NCBI GenBank assembly: GCA_903881315.1
Contig: CAIRSR010000028.1
Span: forward strand, 1-53,888
Length of the DNA stretch: 53,888 bases
Direction: 5' to 3'
Origin: an uncultured Thiotrichales bacterium
Lineage (GTDB): Bacteria > Pseudomonadota > Gammaproteobacteria > CAIRSR01
Each line of letters starts with the position of its first letter. The stretch's first letter is position 1. Under the pieces are notes generated by a model that saw only the letters and a list, made by a program, of their open reading frames with translations, was not told the DNA's origin and did no database searches. A program made the translations under genes and the position numbers. Positions 16,998 through 26,421 of the stretch are shown here, one piece after another.

Positions 16998-17338
16998 CGG
17001 CAGAAACTAAAGCGTCAGCAGCGTGGTGCCGCTGGGAAGGGGTAGACCTACTGCTCGCCATCCACGTCCAACCACGGGCACGCCACGACGAGATCGTAGG
17101 GCCGCACGGAGACGCGCTCAAGATTCGCCTGACTGCCGCCCCCATCGAGGGCCAGGCCAACGAACACCTCATGCGCTTCTTGGCGAACACGCTGCGCGTA
17201 CCGCGAGCGCAGGTGACTTTAGTGAGTGGTGCGACGGGACGCGCAAAACGACTGCGGATAACCGGCCCCCTGACAATACCAGAGGCACTACAGAAATGGA
17301 TTGCCGAACCAGTAAAGACGAAAACCAAACGACCCTAA
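16994..17338 (+). CDS. DUF167 family protein YggU
   Basis: A 114-residue member of the YggU/DUF167 family, small alpha/beta proteins of unknown function. The conserved Val-Gln-Pro-Arg-Ala near 25-29, Leu-Lys-Ile-Arg-Leu-Thr-Ala-Ala-Pro-Ile-Glu-Gly-Gln-Ala-Asn near 42-56 and Val-Ser-Gly-Ala-Thr-Gly-Arg-Ala-Lys-Arg near 77-86 are all present. The start is TTG, overlapping the hemD stop by four bases, so it is the last gene of the aroB-hemCD run. In other bacteria yggU often follows a yggT gene; that partner is absent. Confidence 0.88.
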   Translation: MTAETKASAAWCRWEGVDLLLAIHVQPRARHDEIVGPHGDALKIRLTAAPIEGQANEHLMRFLANTLRVPRAQVTLVSGATGRAKRLRITGPLTIPEALQKWIAEPVKTKTKRP

Positions 17339-17386
17339 GCCATCCGACTTGCTAGGCCCGTTGGTGGTTCCGCATGCTGCCACACG

Positions 17387-17683
17387 CTATCTAGCGCGTG
17401 TCGTTGCACGGATGGTGGTGCCCCGAGCATCATCAGAAAGGGGAATGTTCAGCTCAAGAACCTCGTAATCCCCTTCCCGCTCCAGGTTCACACGGATGTC
17501 TTGCAGATCGATGGGGATATATTTCGCAACGACCTCCAGGATATCTTGCTGGAGGGCGGGCAGGTAGTCCGGCGCGTTACGATTGGTATGCTCGCGCGCA
17601 AGGATGATCTGAAGACGCTCCCTGGCGATCTCAGCAGTATTGCGTCGCCGACCTAGTAGATAATCTAGGAACGACATAATCAC
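17387..17683 (-). CDS. minE: Cell division topological specificity factor MinE
   Basis: Drives pole-to-pole oscillation of MinCD by stimulating MinD ATPase. At 98 residues it is slightly longer than E. coli MinE. The membrane-targeting N-terminus Met-Ser-Phe-Leu-Asp-Tyr-Leu is followed by the MinD-contact helix with Ala-Arg-Glu-Arg-Leu-Gln-Ile-Ile and by the topological-specificity beta-sheet ending in Leu-Glu-Leu-Asn-Ile-Pro. Its ATG overlaps the minD stop by four bases. Confidence 0.95.
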   Translation of the reverse strand: MIMSFLDYLLGRRRNTAEIARERLQIILAREHTNRNAPDYLPALQQDILEVVAKYIPIDLQDIRVNLEREGDYEVLELNIPLSDDARGTTIRATTRAR

Positions 17684-18495
17684 CCCCCAAAGAAGCGTCG
17701 AAGTAGGCTGGTACGCTCGGTCGAAATAAACCGCAACGGCCGATTCTCACCGAGGAAACGATCCACTACGTCCGAGTAGGCAACCCCGGCCTTGCTCTTT
17801 TCATCCAGGATGACCGGCGTCCCGAGGTTAGACGCATTCAGCACCGACTCCGACTCTGGGATTACGCCGATGAGCGGGATACCGAGGAGTTCCTTGACGG
17901 TTTCAAGGCTCAGCATCTCCCCCTGCTCCACCCGATCGGGGTTATAGCGAGTCACAAGCAGGTAGGGCTTCACCGGCTCCATGCCCTCTTCAGCGCGCCG
18001 TGAATTTGCCGACAATATACCGAGGATGCGATCAGAATCGCGCACCGAGGCGATCTCGGGATTGGTGACCACAATCGCCTCGTCCGCGAAATACAAGGCC
18101 ATACGCGCCCCCTTTTCGATGCCGGCGGGCGAATCGCAGACGATATATTCAAAACCAAGCTCTTGTTGTAACTCATGAAAGACGCGATCAACACCCTCTC
18201 GGGTGAGCACATCCTTATCACGAGTCTGTGAGGCCGGCAGCATATACAGGTGCTCGACACGTTTGTCGCGCACCAACGCCTGGTTCAGACGAGCGTCTTT
18301 GTTGATGACATTGACGAAGTCGTAGACCACCCGTCGCTCGCACCCCATGATGAGGTCAAGGTTACGCAGCCCGATGTCAAAATCAACAACAACCGTCTTG
18401 TGCCCCCTGAGGGCAAGACCGGCACCGAAACTCGCGCTTGTCGTGGTTTTGCCGACCCCCCCTTTGCCAGAGGTAACGACGATAATCTTGGCCAA
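17680..18495 (-). CDS. minD: Septum site-determining ATPase MinD
   Basis: A membrane-binding ParA-type ATPase that recruits MinC and positions the division septum. It has 271 residues. The deviant Walker A Gly-Lys11-Gly-Gly-Val-Gly-Lys16-Thr-Thr, the Val-Asp-Phe-Asp-Ile-Gly switch I segment near 38-43 and the Cys-Asp-Ser-Pro-Ala-Gly switch II segment near 119 are present. The C-terminal amphipathic membrane-targeting helix ends Leu-Leu-Arg-Arg-Phe-Phe-Gly-Gly. It lies in the usual minC-minD-minE operon. Confidence 0.97.
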   Translation of the reverse strand: MAKIIVVTSGKGGVGKTTTSASFGAGLALRGHKTVVVDFDIGLRNLDLIMGCERRVVYDFVNVINKDARLNQALVRDKRVEHLYMLPASQTRDKDVLTREGVDRVFHELQQELGFEYIVCDSPAGIEKGARMALYFADEAIVVTNPEIASVRDSDRILGILSANSRRAEEGMEPVKPYLLVTRYNPDRVEQGEMLSLETVKELLGIPLIGVIPESESVLNASNLGTPVILDEKSKAGVAYSDVVDRFLGENRPLRFISTERTSLLRRFFGG

Positions 18496-18521
18496 GACTC
18501 CCCTCCCCTACCGATAAACGC

Positions 18522-19268
18522 CTAGATCGCCTCAATGACGACACGCTCACCGGACAAATAGATCTGAGCGGGCTTGGATCGAACATCGGCAGGAAGATCT
18601 CTTATATCTTCCACCATTCGATAGCAACCCGCTACAGAGAGAAATTCCGCCTCAAGGCAATAGGTAAAGATTCGTGCTTCAACATCCCCGCTGACCCCAG
18701 CCATGGCGCGACCCCGCAACGGGGCGTAGCAATGGATGTTGCCATCCGCCAACACCTCAGACCCCGCATTGACCATCCCCAGCAGGACGAGATCACCCCC
18801 AGCGGCATAAACCTGCTGCCCCGAGCGTACCGGGTGCGTCATGAGTTTTGGTTTAGCCCGCACCCCCTGCGGGGCAGCTCGCGGGTCTTCCTTGCGCGAT
18901 GGCGGAAACACCGCAAGCCCTAACGATCGCGCTTCCGCCATTTGCGAGGCATCCCCATTACGCACCCCCAATGGGTGTACGCCGTGCGTGCGCAGACTAT
19001 CAAGCAATGCACGAAAATTCAAGGGTTGCCCCTCGATTGCGTGAAAATCTAAAACTAAGGCCGTATCCTGGAAAAAGGCTGGTGCCTGCGCCACCTTTGT
19101 CGTCAGATCCCGCTCTATCCGCTCTGCGTCTACGGTGGTGAGATGCGCCACCGTCAGAGGGAAGGATGAACCCTTAAAAATCAACGCTGGTTGCCCCACG
19201 ACATGGAAGGCCCGTGGGCTACCTACACCATCGCGTGGTGGTTGGTTGGGACGGCTTGGATCTGGCAT
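18522..19268 (-). CDS. minC: Septum site-determining protein MinC
   Basis: An FtsZ polymerisation inhibitor delivered to the membrane by MinD. It has 248 residues. The N-terminal FtsZ-inhibiting domain (about 20-115) includes Leu-Asp-Phe near 75, and a Pro-rich linker with basic residues joins it to the C-terminal right-handed beta-helix. The latter carries Arg-Ser-Gly-Gln-Gln-Val-Tyr-Ala, Gly-Asp-Leu-Val-Leu-Leu-Gly and Gly-Asn-Ile-His-Cys-Tyr-Ala-Pro-Leu-Arg-Gly. The ATG at 19268 is chosen over an in-frame start at 19307 by family length; neither has a strong ribosome binding site. Confidence 0.94.
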   Translation of the reverse strand: MPDPSRPNQPPRDGVGSPRAFHVVGQPALIFKGSSFPLTVAHLTTVDAERIERDLTTKVAQAPAFFQDTALVLDFHAIEGQPLNFRALLDSLRTHGVHPLGVRNGDASQMAEARSLGLAVFPPSRKEDPRAAPQGVRAKPKLMTHPVRSGQQVYAAGGDLVLLGMVNAGSEVLADGNIHCYAPLRGRAMAGVSGDVEARIFTYCLEAEFLSVAGCYRMVEDIRDLPADVRSKPAQIYLSGERVVIEAI

Positions 19269-19405
19269 AGAGAATCGTCTCGGACGAGAGGCCGCATTGT
19301 AACACACCTACCGACAGTAACCGCTGGATCGACGACAGGCAGAAACGTCAGCGCTTCACATAAGCCACTCAACAACCAATCGCCACCTCGGTAGTATTTC
19401 CGACG

Positions 19406-22400
19406 TCACCGCTTCGGCTCAGCGGTATTCTCTTCCTCGTAACCCGGGTCACTCATTTTGCTGCGCAGCATCGATTGCACTGTATATCCCCGACCTAAGG
19501 CCGGATTTTCTCGCCAACGGGTAAGCCAGGCCAAGAGCGCCTCTGCTGGCATTGGTCGGGCGATGGCATACCCTTGGCCATAAAAACAGCCCAGCTTTAC
19601 CAATGCCGCTGCGTGTGCTGCACTCTCTATCCCTTCGGCGATTACCGAACGCTTCAGGGTACGCGCAAGATGGATAATGCTCTCTACGATACTGAGATCA
19701 TCAGAATTGTCTAACATCTCGCGCACAAACGACTGATCTATCTTCAGTGTTTCGACCGGAAGCTCGCGGAAATAAGAAAGGGAAGAATATCCCGTACCAA
19801 AGTCGTCTAAGGAGAAATGTACGCCAAGCCGCTTACAGTCAACCAGAACCTGCGAGACCCGCCGCAGATCATCCACAGCAGACGACTCGAGGATCTCGAG
19901 TTCCAGATTGTCCGCCGAGACCTCCGGGTGTTTCTCGAGGATGGCTTGCAGACGATCGGTAAAGTTGGGTTGTTGCAGGTGATGCGCACCAATATTCACA
20001 CTCACCCGCAGGGGAAGACCATCCATCTTCCAGACCGCTATCTGCCGTAAGGCGGTCTCGATGACCCACTCCCCAAGAGGAACCTCCAGGTCGCTGCCCG
20101 CCATCAGCGGCAAAAACTCACCCGGTGCCAATATCCCGCGCTCCGGGTGCTGCCAGCGGATCAGCGCCTCAGAGCCCACCATAATGCCACTAACAAGGTG
20201 TACCTTAGGCTGATAAAACAACACAAACTCTTGGTCTTGCAATGCTTCCGCCAGGCGTTGGCGCTGCTTACGGGTAGATTGGATCTCGCGGTTGTGTTCT
20301 GGGTCGTACACGCAAAAGCGTCTTCTCCCCGACTCTTTGGCCTGGTACATGGCATGATCCGCATGGCGCAGCAGGCTTCCAGCATCGGCGTCATCACGCG
20401 GGTAGAGGGTCACACCGATGCTGGCTGAGACCGAAACCGCTTGCTCGTGGATCAAGAACGGGATCTCAATCGCAGCCAGCATCCTTTCGCGGATGTCATG
20501 ACAATCGGCGTCATGCTTCATCGCCCCCAACAACAGGGCAAACTCGTCACCACCGAGCCGCGCCAGGGTATCAGTTGCACGCATGATGCCTTGCAGGCGC
20601 TTGGTGATTTCGACCAACAAGCGATCGCCCGCTTCGTGCCCCCATTGGTCATTGACCGGCTTAAAGCCATCGAGATCAAGATAGCAGACCGCCAGGCTCT
20701 GCTGGGTTCGTTGCGCATAGGCAAGGGCCTGACTCAGACGATCGACCAACAATCGTCGGTTGGGAACGCCCGTGAGCGGGTCGTAGTAGGCAATTCGCTC
20801 CAGATCGGCCTCACGCGCCTTCAGCTCGGTAATGTCGGAGAATATCCCAACGTAGTGGCGAAGCGTATCGTCCTCGCCCGTCACCATATTCACCGACAGG
20901 ATCACCGGATACAGTTCGCCCGTCTTACGCCGATTGACGATCTCGCCATGCCAAGCGCCGGTCTCCTGGATGGTTTGCCACATCGCGCTATGGAAAGCCG
21001 CATCTTGGGTGTCCGACTGCAACAACCGAGGACTACGGCCAAGCACCTCTTCCCATTCATAGCCGGTAATCTGGGTAAACCCAGGATTCACATCCACTAT
21101 CCGACGTTCAGCATCGGTGATGAGGATCCCCTCTTGGGCGTTGGAAAAGACGCTCGCGGCGAGCCTCAGCCGATCTTCGACCTGTTTGCGTTCGGTAATA
21201 TCAAGGATGGCCCCGATGAGGCCATCCACAACCCCATCTGCGTTGCGGAAGGTAGCCTGGTGGAAGACCACATTGCGTATCTGACCATCCCACCTTTGCA
21301 TCAGCCCTTCGTACACCTGGAGGCCCTTGTGCTCGTAGAGGGCAGCATCCCGCGCCTCGCATTCGCGGGCAATCTCCGCTGACGCGAGGTCAGAGACCCG
21401 CTTGCCCACGATCTCGTCCTGCGGTTTCTGGACAAGATCCTCGAATGCCTGATTGGCACCAAGATAGTACCCATTGGTATCCTTATAAAAAACCGGAACT
21501 GGCACACTACCCAGCAAAGTCCCCAGAAATGCGCTCTGATCGCGCAGACGCCGCTCCATCTGCTTGCGCTCGGTGATGTCGTGAAAGGCAAGCACCACAA
21601 CCCTGCCCTGCAGAGAATCCCCACTCGTCGTACAAACATATTCAATCTGGATAGGATCATTCTGCTTATTGACGAGGTAGGTCTCACGCCAGCGCTCCTT
21701 TCTGATCTCTCTGCTATCCGTATAGCAATTCGCACAACAGCCACGAGCCTCATCACCTACCCAGCAATTAAAGTAGTTCAGCGAATGGAACTTCTCACCT
21801 AATAGTTCTTTCTCATCATATCCCAATAGTCGGAGTGCAGCGGGATTGACAAATTGGATGCAGCCTTTCGCATCAATTCCAACGATGCCATCACCAACCG
21901 AATTGAGAATCAACTCCCGCGCCAGCACCAGTTCGTCGAGCCGCAAGGCATTTGCCATCTCACGTTGCAATAGCAACATCGAAAACAAAAATACGGTAGC
22001 AATCACCAATACCGTAATGATTGCAAACAACCGCGACACGCCAACGGTACTCGCATCAGCAAGGATAACAACCTCCCAGCCGGTCGTGGCCAATGCGCCG
22101 CGCATAGCAATCATCTTGCGCCCATCAAACACGAGCCATTCACCATCGGCTGGTTCGTGCGGTAGCAACGCCGTCGGCTCTGCGGTGGTCGGCCACAAAC
22201 GTCTTGGGGCGCTTGTGGCACCGCTGACTAGCACGGCCCCAGCCCGATCCACCACGAAGGTTGAAACATTTTTCGCCAACCCAAGACTCTCGGCGGACAA
22301 AGTCTTTTTGATCACCGCAACTGCCATTATCTTGCCATGCCCATCGACTACTGGGACGGCCACATACAATCCCGCCTGTTTTGAGGTAACACCGACGGAA

Positions 22401-23521
22401 GACTCCACGCCAACCCGCCCACTCAGGGCCTCTTGGAAATAGGAACGAAAGCGATAATTCTGCCCAACAAAACTATTGGCCTCTGACCGATTCGATGAAG
22501 ACAAAACCGCACCATCACTGCCCATAATATAAATAACCAGGGTATCATCGGCTGCGAGATACTGATCGAGAATGGGGTTGATCTCTTCTAGTGCCTGCCG
22601 GTTGAGTGCAGAGAGTAACAGTGGCGAACTCGATAAGGTGATGGCAAGACCACGAATCGACTTTTTATACCCATTAATACGCTCGCCAAGCAGCGTAATT
22701 ACCTCCCCAGAATCTTGTCGGTCATGCTCAAGGAAACGCACACCTAAAGTATCAGTAAATTTCCAACCAAAAACAAGAATCAACGTAAGGATGGCAAACG
22801 AGAGACCGAGATAGAAATTCCGCCGATGTTTCAGTCCCGAATGGGTGAAACCATATTGACTATATAACCACAGTGTCAGCGCCATTACACTCGCCAACAC
22901 CATCCGCAATAACTGGACTGGTACGCCAAACCAAGCAAGGAAGGTATCCTGATTGAACAACGCCGCCGGACCGAAAGGCATGGCGGGCACAATCCCACCG
23001 CTCACTAGGGCATAAATACCCATCGCGAGTGCCGCTACCTTCAGGGTATGGCGTTGTACACCGGTGTGAATTCTCGCGTGTTGTAGCAAAACGACAGCGC
23101 TCCAACCCGCACCGATGAGGCAGAGCGAGTAACGAGCAGCGACCTCCACACCCAGCGAACCACCAAACCAGCCACCAACCAGAAGGACAAACGCAATCGG
23201 CAGATAGATCCATCGGGTAACAACCGCCGTGTGGTCTTGCACACAGGTTGCTCGCGCAAATTCCAGCAGCGCTAGGTAGGAGACAACCAACGCCGCTAGG
23301 CGCAGTGGGGCCAAGAGGGCAACGTCGTCTAACGAGAGGGCCACCATGGACAACCACTCGTGTCCGCCATGGGCAAAACCAAACACAGCGAGCCAACGCC
23401 ACGGGAGGGCGCTCGGCTGCGCCAAGCGGCCCATCGCGACGCACACAACCCCGAGGTTGATAAACGACAACCCGTAGATAAAAAATATATAATCGAGGTT
23501 GCCGAGGAGGAACGCTGTCAA
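19406..23521 (-). CDS. Membrane PAS-GGDEF-EAL cyclic-di-GMP enzyme
   Basis: A 1371-residue sensor for c-di-GMP turnover. Seven or so N-terminal membrane helices (about 5-225) are followed by another helix (about 235-255), a periplasmic Cache-like domain (about 265-495) and a further helix (about 500-520). Then come three PAS domains (about 530-655, 660-785, 790-910), a GGDEF domain with intact Gly-Gly-Asp-Glu-Phe near 989, and an EAL domain with Glu-Ala-Leu near 1116 and the Asp-Asp-Phe-Gly-Thr-Gly-Tyr-Ser loop. An Arg-Ala-Thr-Asp product-inhibition site sits five residues before GGDEF. Both activities could work. PAS 1 holds an extra cysteine cluster (C586, C595, C596, C599). It stands alone and is transcribed towards minC. 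Confidence 0.92.
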   Translation of the reverse strand: MTAFLLGNLDYIFFIYGLSFINLGVVCVAMGRLAQPSALPWRWLAVFGFAHGGHEWLSMVALSLDDVALLAPLRLAALVVSYLALLEFARATCVQDHTAVVTRWIYLPIAFVLLVGGWFGGSLGVEVAARYSLCLIGAGWSAVVLLQHARIHTGVQRHTLKVAALAMGIYALVSGGIVPAMPFGPAALFNQDTFLAWFGVPVQLLRMVLASVMALTLWLYSQYGFTHSGLKHRRNFYLGLSFAILTLILVFGWKFTDTLGVRFLEHDRQDSGEVITLLGERINGYKKSIRGLAITLSSSPLLLSALNRQALEEINPILDQYLAADDTLVIYIMGSDGAVLSSSNRSEANSFVGQNYRFRSYFQEALSGRVGVESSVGVTSKQAGLYVAVPVVDGHGKIMAVAVIKKTLSAESLGLAKNVSTFVVDRAGAVLVSGATSAPRRLWPTTAEPTALLPHEPADGEWLVFDGRKMIAMRGALATTGWEVVILADASTVGVSRLFAIITVLVIATVFLFSMLLLQREMANALRLDELVLARELILNSVGDGIVGIDAKGCIQFVNPAALRLLGYDEKELLGEKFHSLNYFNCWVGDEARGCCANCYTDSREIRKERWRETYLVNKQNDPIQIEYVCTTSGDSLQGRVVVLAFHDITERKQMERRLRDQSAFLGTLLGSVPVPVFYKDTNGYYLGANQAFEDLVQKPQDEIVGKRVSDLASAEIARECEARDAALYEHKGLQVYEGLMQRWDGQIRNVVFHQATFRNADGVVDGLIGAILDITERKQVEDRLRLAASVFSNAQEGILITDAERRIVDVNPGFTQITGYEWEEVLGRSPRLLQSDTQDAAFHSAMWQTIQETGAWHGEIVNRRKTGELYPVILSVNMVTGEDDTLRHYVGIFSDITELKAREADLERIAYYDPLTGVPNRRLLVDRLSQALAYAQRTQQSLAVCYLDLDGFKPVNDQWGHEAGDRLLVEITKRLQGIMRATDTLARLGGDEFALLLGAMKHDADCHDIRERMLAAIEIPFLIHEQAVSVSASIGVTLYPRDDADAGSLLRHADHAMYQAKESGRRRFCVYDPEHNREIQSTRKQRQRLAEALQDQEFVLFYQPKVHLVSGIMVGSEALIRWQHPERGILAPGEFLPLMAGSDLEVPLGEWVIETALRQIAVWKMDGLPLRVSVNIGAHHLQQPNFTDRLQAILEKHPEVSADNLELEILESSAVDDLRRVSQVLVDCKRLGVHFSLDDFGTGYSSLSYFRELPVETLKIDQSFVREMLDNSDDLSIVESIIHLARTLKRSVIAEGIESAAHAAALVKLGCFYGQGYAIARPMPAEALLAWLTRWRENPALGRGYTVQSMLRSKMSDPGYEEENTAEPKR

Positions 23522-23708
23522 AGAGTGGGGTTCCTAGTTAGGGACACGAACTGCCTAGATCCAGATCTACAGCACCGTTACCAATCACGACAGCTTGGCT
23601 ATTGATGAACACGGCGGAACACCACCCACGCCTCGTGCGATTTTCGCACAAAAACCGAACGGTTGGAAATAAACCATTCTCTGGGCGCAGAAATCGCAAG
23701 CGCCTCCC

Positions 23709-23762
23709 AGCCACGCAACCGCTCGAAAGAAGCAGCCTCCGACGCCAAGCGGTTGCGTGGCT
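23709..23762. repeat. Perfect 15-bp inverted repeat with 24-bp loop
   Basis: AGCCACGCAACCGCT at 23709-23723 is exactly complementary to 23748-23762. There is no T tract after either arm, so it is not a typical intrinsic terminator. A regulatory hairpin, a protein-binding site or a mobile-element remnant are possible. Confidence 0.6.
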
Positions 23763-23784
23763 AGACCAAGCCACCGCACCCCTC

Positions 23785-23811
23785 GGTCAAGCGCCCTGAC
23801 CAGGCTTGACC
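23785..23811. repeat. 8-bp inverted repeat GGTCAAGC/GCTTGACC
   Basis: The arms at 23785-23792 and 23804-23811 are perfect complements around an 11-base spacer, 187 bases before the phosphoribulokinase start. The spacing resembles an operator for a dimeric regulator; a CbbR-type site is one possibility that cannot be shown from sequence alone. Confidence 0.4.
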
Positions 23812-23997
23812 ACAAGGGGATTGATGGGGCAGGGAAACCCTAGCTTCAATTTCTGTGGACAGTTTGGTACAGGTATGCGAGCTTAGTGAAGGGATTTCGA
23901 GAACCAAAAAATCCACGCTAACCTCGTTGCCGCAAACGCTACGCTGTGTGATGATGGCACAGTTTGTTCCTGTTTCCACTGCAGGAGTTCCCTACAG

Positions 23998-24870
23998 ATG
24001 TCTGTACAGCACCCAATTATTGCGGTCACCGGTTCTTCCGGTGCCGGCACCAGCACAGTCAAGCTTGCGTTTGAACACATCTTTCGCCGGATGAACATCT
24101 CCCCGCTCATTGTCGAAGGGGATAGCTTCCACCGCTACGACCGCGTTGAGATGAAGCAAAAGACCACCGCCGCCGAACAGGCAGGGGTCAATTTCAGCCA
24201 TTTTGGCGCAGAGGCCAACCTCTTTGAGGAGCTGGAAAAGCAATTCAAGCAGTATGGCGAGACCGGTAGTTGCCAACGCCGCTACTACCTCCACAACGCC
24301 GAGGAAGCCGCCCCTTGGGGCAAAAAACCCGGTGAGTTCACCGACTGGGAGCAGGTACCCGTCGGTACCGACCTCCTGTTCTACGAGGGACTGCACGGGG
24401 CAGTCGTCACCGAGACCGTGGACGTTGCCCAGCACGCAGACCTGAAGGTTGGCGTGGTTCCCATTGTGAATCTCGAGTGGATCCAAAAAATCCACCGCGA
24501 TACCGCCGAACGCGGCTACTCCGCCGAGGCCGTCACCCACACCATCCTGCGGCGCATGCCCGACTACGTTCACTACATCACCCCACAGTTTTCCCGCACT
24601 GACATCAACTTTCAGCGCGTGTCCCTGGTGGATACCTCTAACCCGTTCATTAGTCGGGATATTCCCACGCCCGATGAAAGCATGGTGGTCATCCGTTTCC
24701 ATCGCCAGAACCTAAGAAACCAGAACTTCCCCTACTTCTTGGCGATGATCCACGACTCCTTTATGTCGCGGCCCAACAGCCTGGTTGTCCCTGGTGGCAA
24801 GATGGGGATGGCAATGGAGCTGATCCTAACGCCCCTCATTGAACAGATGCAGGAGCGGCGGCGTAAGTAG
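23998..24870 (+). CDS. prk: Phosphoribulokinase
   Basis: Phosphorylates ribulose 5-phosphate to ribulose 1,5-bisphosphate, the substrate of RuBisCO. It has 290 residues, the length of the proteobacterial octameric class. The P-loop Gly-Ser-Ser-Gly-Ala-Gly-Thr-Ser near 12-19, the Glu-Gly-Asp-Ser-Phe-His segment near 40-45, His-Phe-Gly-Ala-Glu-Ala-Asn near 67 and Leu-Phe-Tyr-Glu-Gly-Leu-His near 126-132 are intact. The ATG follows GCAGGAG. No RuBisCO or other Calvin-cycle gene is in the window, so autotrophy is inferred, not shown; E. coli also carries a distant relative. mutY begins six bases downstream. Confidence 0.93.
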   Translation: MSVQHPIIAVTGSSGAGTSTVKLAFEHIFRRMNISPLIVEGDSFHRYDRVEMKQKTTAAEQAGVNFSHFGAEANLFEELEKQFKQYGETGSCQRRYYLHNAEEAAPWGKKPGEFTDWEQVPVGTDLLFYEGLHGAVVTETVDVAQHADLKVGVVPIVNLEWIQKIHRDTAERGYSAEAVTHTILRRMPDYVHYITPQFSRTDINFQRVSLVDTSNPFISRDIPTPDESMVVIRFHRQNLRNQNFPYFLAMIHDSFMSRPNSLVVPGGKMGMAMELILTPLIEQMQERRRK

Positions 24871-24876
24871 GCCCTT

Positions 24877-26016
24877 GTGGCGACTGTGTCCTTCGCCGAG
24901 CGCTTGATTGCTTGGCACGACGGTCATGGTCGCCACGACCTACCTTGGCAACGTGACCCCAGCGCCTATCGGGTCTGGATCTCGGAGGTCATGCTCCAAC
25001 AGACCCGCGTCACAACCGTCATCCCCTATTTCGGGCAGTTCACCGCTCGTTTCCCCGAGGTGGGCGTACTCGCCGCTGCCCCCCTGGATGAGGTGTTGGC
25101 GCTCTGGAGTGGGCTTGGTTACTACGCCCGCGCTCGTCACCTCCACCAAACCGCCCAAGCGGTGAGCACCCAGCACGGTGGCCAGTTCCCCCGTGACATG
25201 GCTACACTAAGCGCATTACCCGGCATTGGGCGCTCTACTGCGGCGGCGATTCTGACCCTAGCAATGGGCCTACGCCATCCCATCCTAGATGGCAACGCCA
25301 AGCGGGTGTTGGCACGTCATCACGCCATTACCGGTTGGCCTGGCGATGCGGCGGTAGCACGAGCGTTGTGGGAACTCGCAGAGCGGTGTACCCCCCACCA
25401 CGGGTTTGCCGCCTATACCCAGGCCATCATGGATCTCGGTGCGACCCTGTGTGCCCGTGCGCGTCCGGTTTGTGGGGATTGTCCGGTGGCGAACGACTGC
25501 CGTGCCCGCATCCTAGACCGCATCCCCGAGTTCCCTGGGCGCAGAACCAGACCGACGTTACCGGTACGCAAAACTTTATTCGTCATCCTGATGAACCCCG
25601 CTGGGGCCGTGTTCCTTGAACGCCGCCCGACAGCGGGGATCTGGGGCGGGCTCTGGGCCTTCCCCGAGTGCCCCCCAGAGCTTGATCCACTGCCCTGGGC
25701 AGCCAACCATTATGGCCTGGTCGTCACCCATACCGCGACCTGGGCGACAGTTCGTCATACCCTCACCCACCTCCACCTGGACATCACGCCATGGCTCGGC
25801 TCCGTGGCAACCGCAGACGAAAATATCACCACCAGCACCACATTAGGCCACCGAAAGACCATTCCGAAAAAGACCATAGAAGAAAGTCCGACACTCTGGT
25901 ATAACCCCCGCCACGATCCACCAGGAGGACTCGCGACACCCGTGGCGCGTCTCATGGCTCGGCTCATCGACCAACCAACATTTGATAGCACTGCTATCGT
26001 AAGAGAAACCAAATGA
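24877..26016 (+). CDS. mutY: A/G-specific adenine glycosylase MutY
   Basis: Removes adenine mispaired with 8-oxoguanine. It has 379 residues. Key positions coincide with E. coli numbering: catalytic Glu37 in Ser-Glu-Val-Met-Leu-Gln-Gln-Thr, catalytic Asp138 in Leu-Asp-Gly-Asn, and the 4Fe-4S cluster cysteines 192, 199, 202 and 208. A helix-hairpin-helix Leu-Pro-Gly-Ile-Gly-Arg lies near 114-119. The C-terminal NUDIX-like recognition domain is present (about 230-355). The start is GTG six bases after the phosphoribulokinase stop, and the stop overlaps the yggX start, a pairing conserved in gammaproteobacteria. Confidence 0.95.
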   Translation: MATVSFAERLIAWHDGHGRHDLPWQRDPSAYRVWISEVMLQQTRVTTVIPYFGQFTARFPEVGVLAAAPLDEVLALWSGLGYYARARHLHQTAQAVSTQHGGQFPRDMATLSALPGIGRSTAAAILTLAMGLRHPILDGNAKRVLARHHAITGWPGDAAVARALWELAERCTPHHGFAAYTQAIMDLGATLCARARPVCGDCPVANDCRARILDRIPEFPGRRTRPTLPVRKTLFVILMNPAGAVFLERRPTAGIWGGLWAFPECPPELDPLPWAANHYGLVVTHTATWATVRHTLTHLHLDITPWLGSVATADENITTSTTLGHRKTIPKKTIEESPTLWYNPRHDPPGGLATPVARLMARLIDQPTFDSTAIVRETK

Positions 26017-26285
26017 CTCGTATGGTGAATTGCGTAAAGCTCGGAAAAGAAGCTGAAGGCCTTCGGTTTGCCCCCTACCCGGGCGAGCTTGGCCAACGCA
26101 TCTATCAAAACATCTCCGCCGAAGCCTGGCAGATCTGGCTACGCCAACAGACCCGATTCATCAATGAATATCGCCTCAGCGTCATCGACCCCAAGGCTCG
26201 CAAATTCCTTGAGGGCGAGATGATTAAGTTTTTGTTCGACGCCGACCCAACAGCACCAGAAGGCTTTATCCCTCCTCGCCACTAA
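26013..26285 (+). CDS. yggX: Iron-trafficking / oxidative damage protection protein YggX
   Basis: A 90-residue cytoplasmic protein linked in enterobacteria to protection of Fe-S clusters from oxidative damage. The N-terminal Val-Asn-Cys-Val-Lys-Leu-Gly carries the conserved Cys7. Pro-Tyr-Pro-Gly-Glu-Leu-Gly near 22-28 and the Trp-Xaa-Xaa-Trp pair near 38-42 are typical, as is the Tyr-Arg-Leu-Ser segment. The ATG overlaps the mutY stop in ATGA, so the two are translationally coupled and related in function. Confidence 0.95.
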   Translation: MTRMVNCVKLGKEAEGLRFAPYPGELGQRIYQNISAEAWQIWLRQQTRFINEYRLSVIDPKARKFLEGEMIKFLFDADPTAPEGFIPPRH

Positions 26286-26421
26286 AACAACCCGCCGAAG
26301 CTGGCGATTAGCCGACAAAAGTGGTAAGGTAGTGACGTGGTGGGAGTCCCCTTACATTGGCAGTTTCGCCGCATTGTCGGCGGATCTGGTTCTCGCTTAC
26401 ACAAAGCCAGGTGTCTGTCCC

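Larger units (their letters stand above)
23522..23997. other. Divergent intergenic region upstream of phosphoribulokinase
   Basis: No gene is seen in these 476 bases. The region contains two inverted repeats (23709-23762 and 23785-23811) and must carry promoters for the divergent phosphoribulokinase and GGDEF-EAL genes. Confidence 0.5.

Noticed and set aside
20441-21382. 313-codon plus-strand frame inside the GGDEF-EAL gene
   Set aside because: Shadow of the well-supported PAS/GGDEF coding sequence on the other strand.
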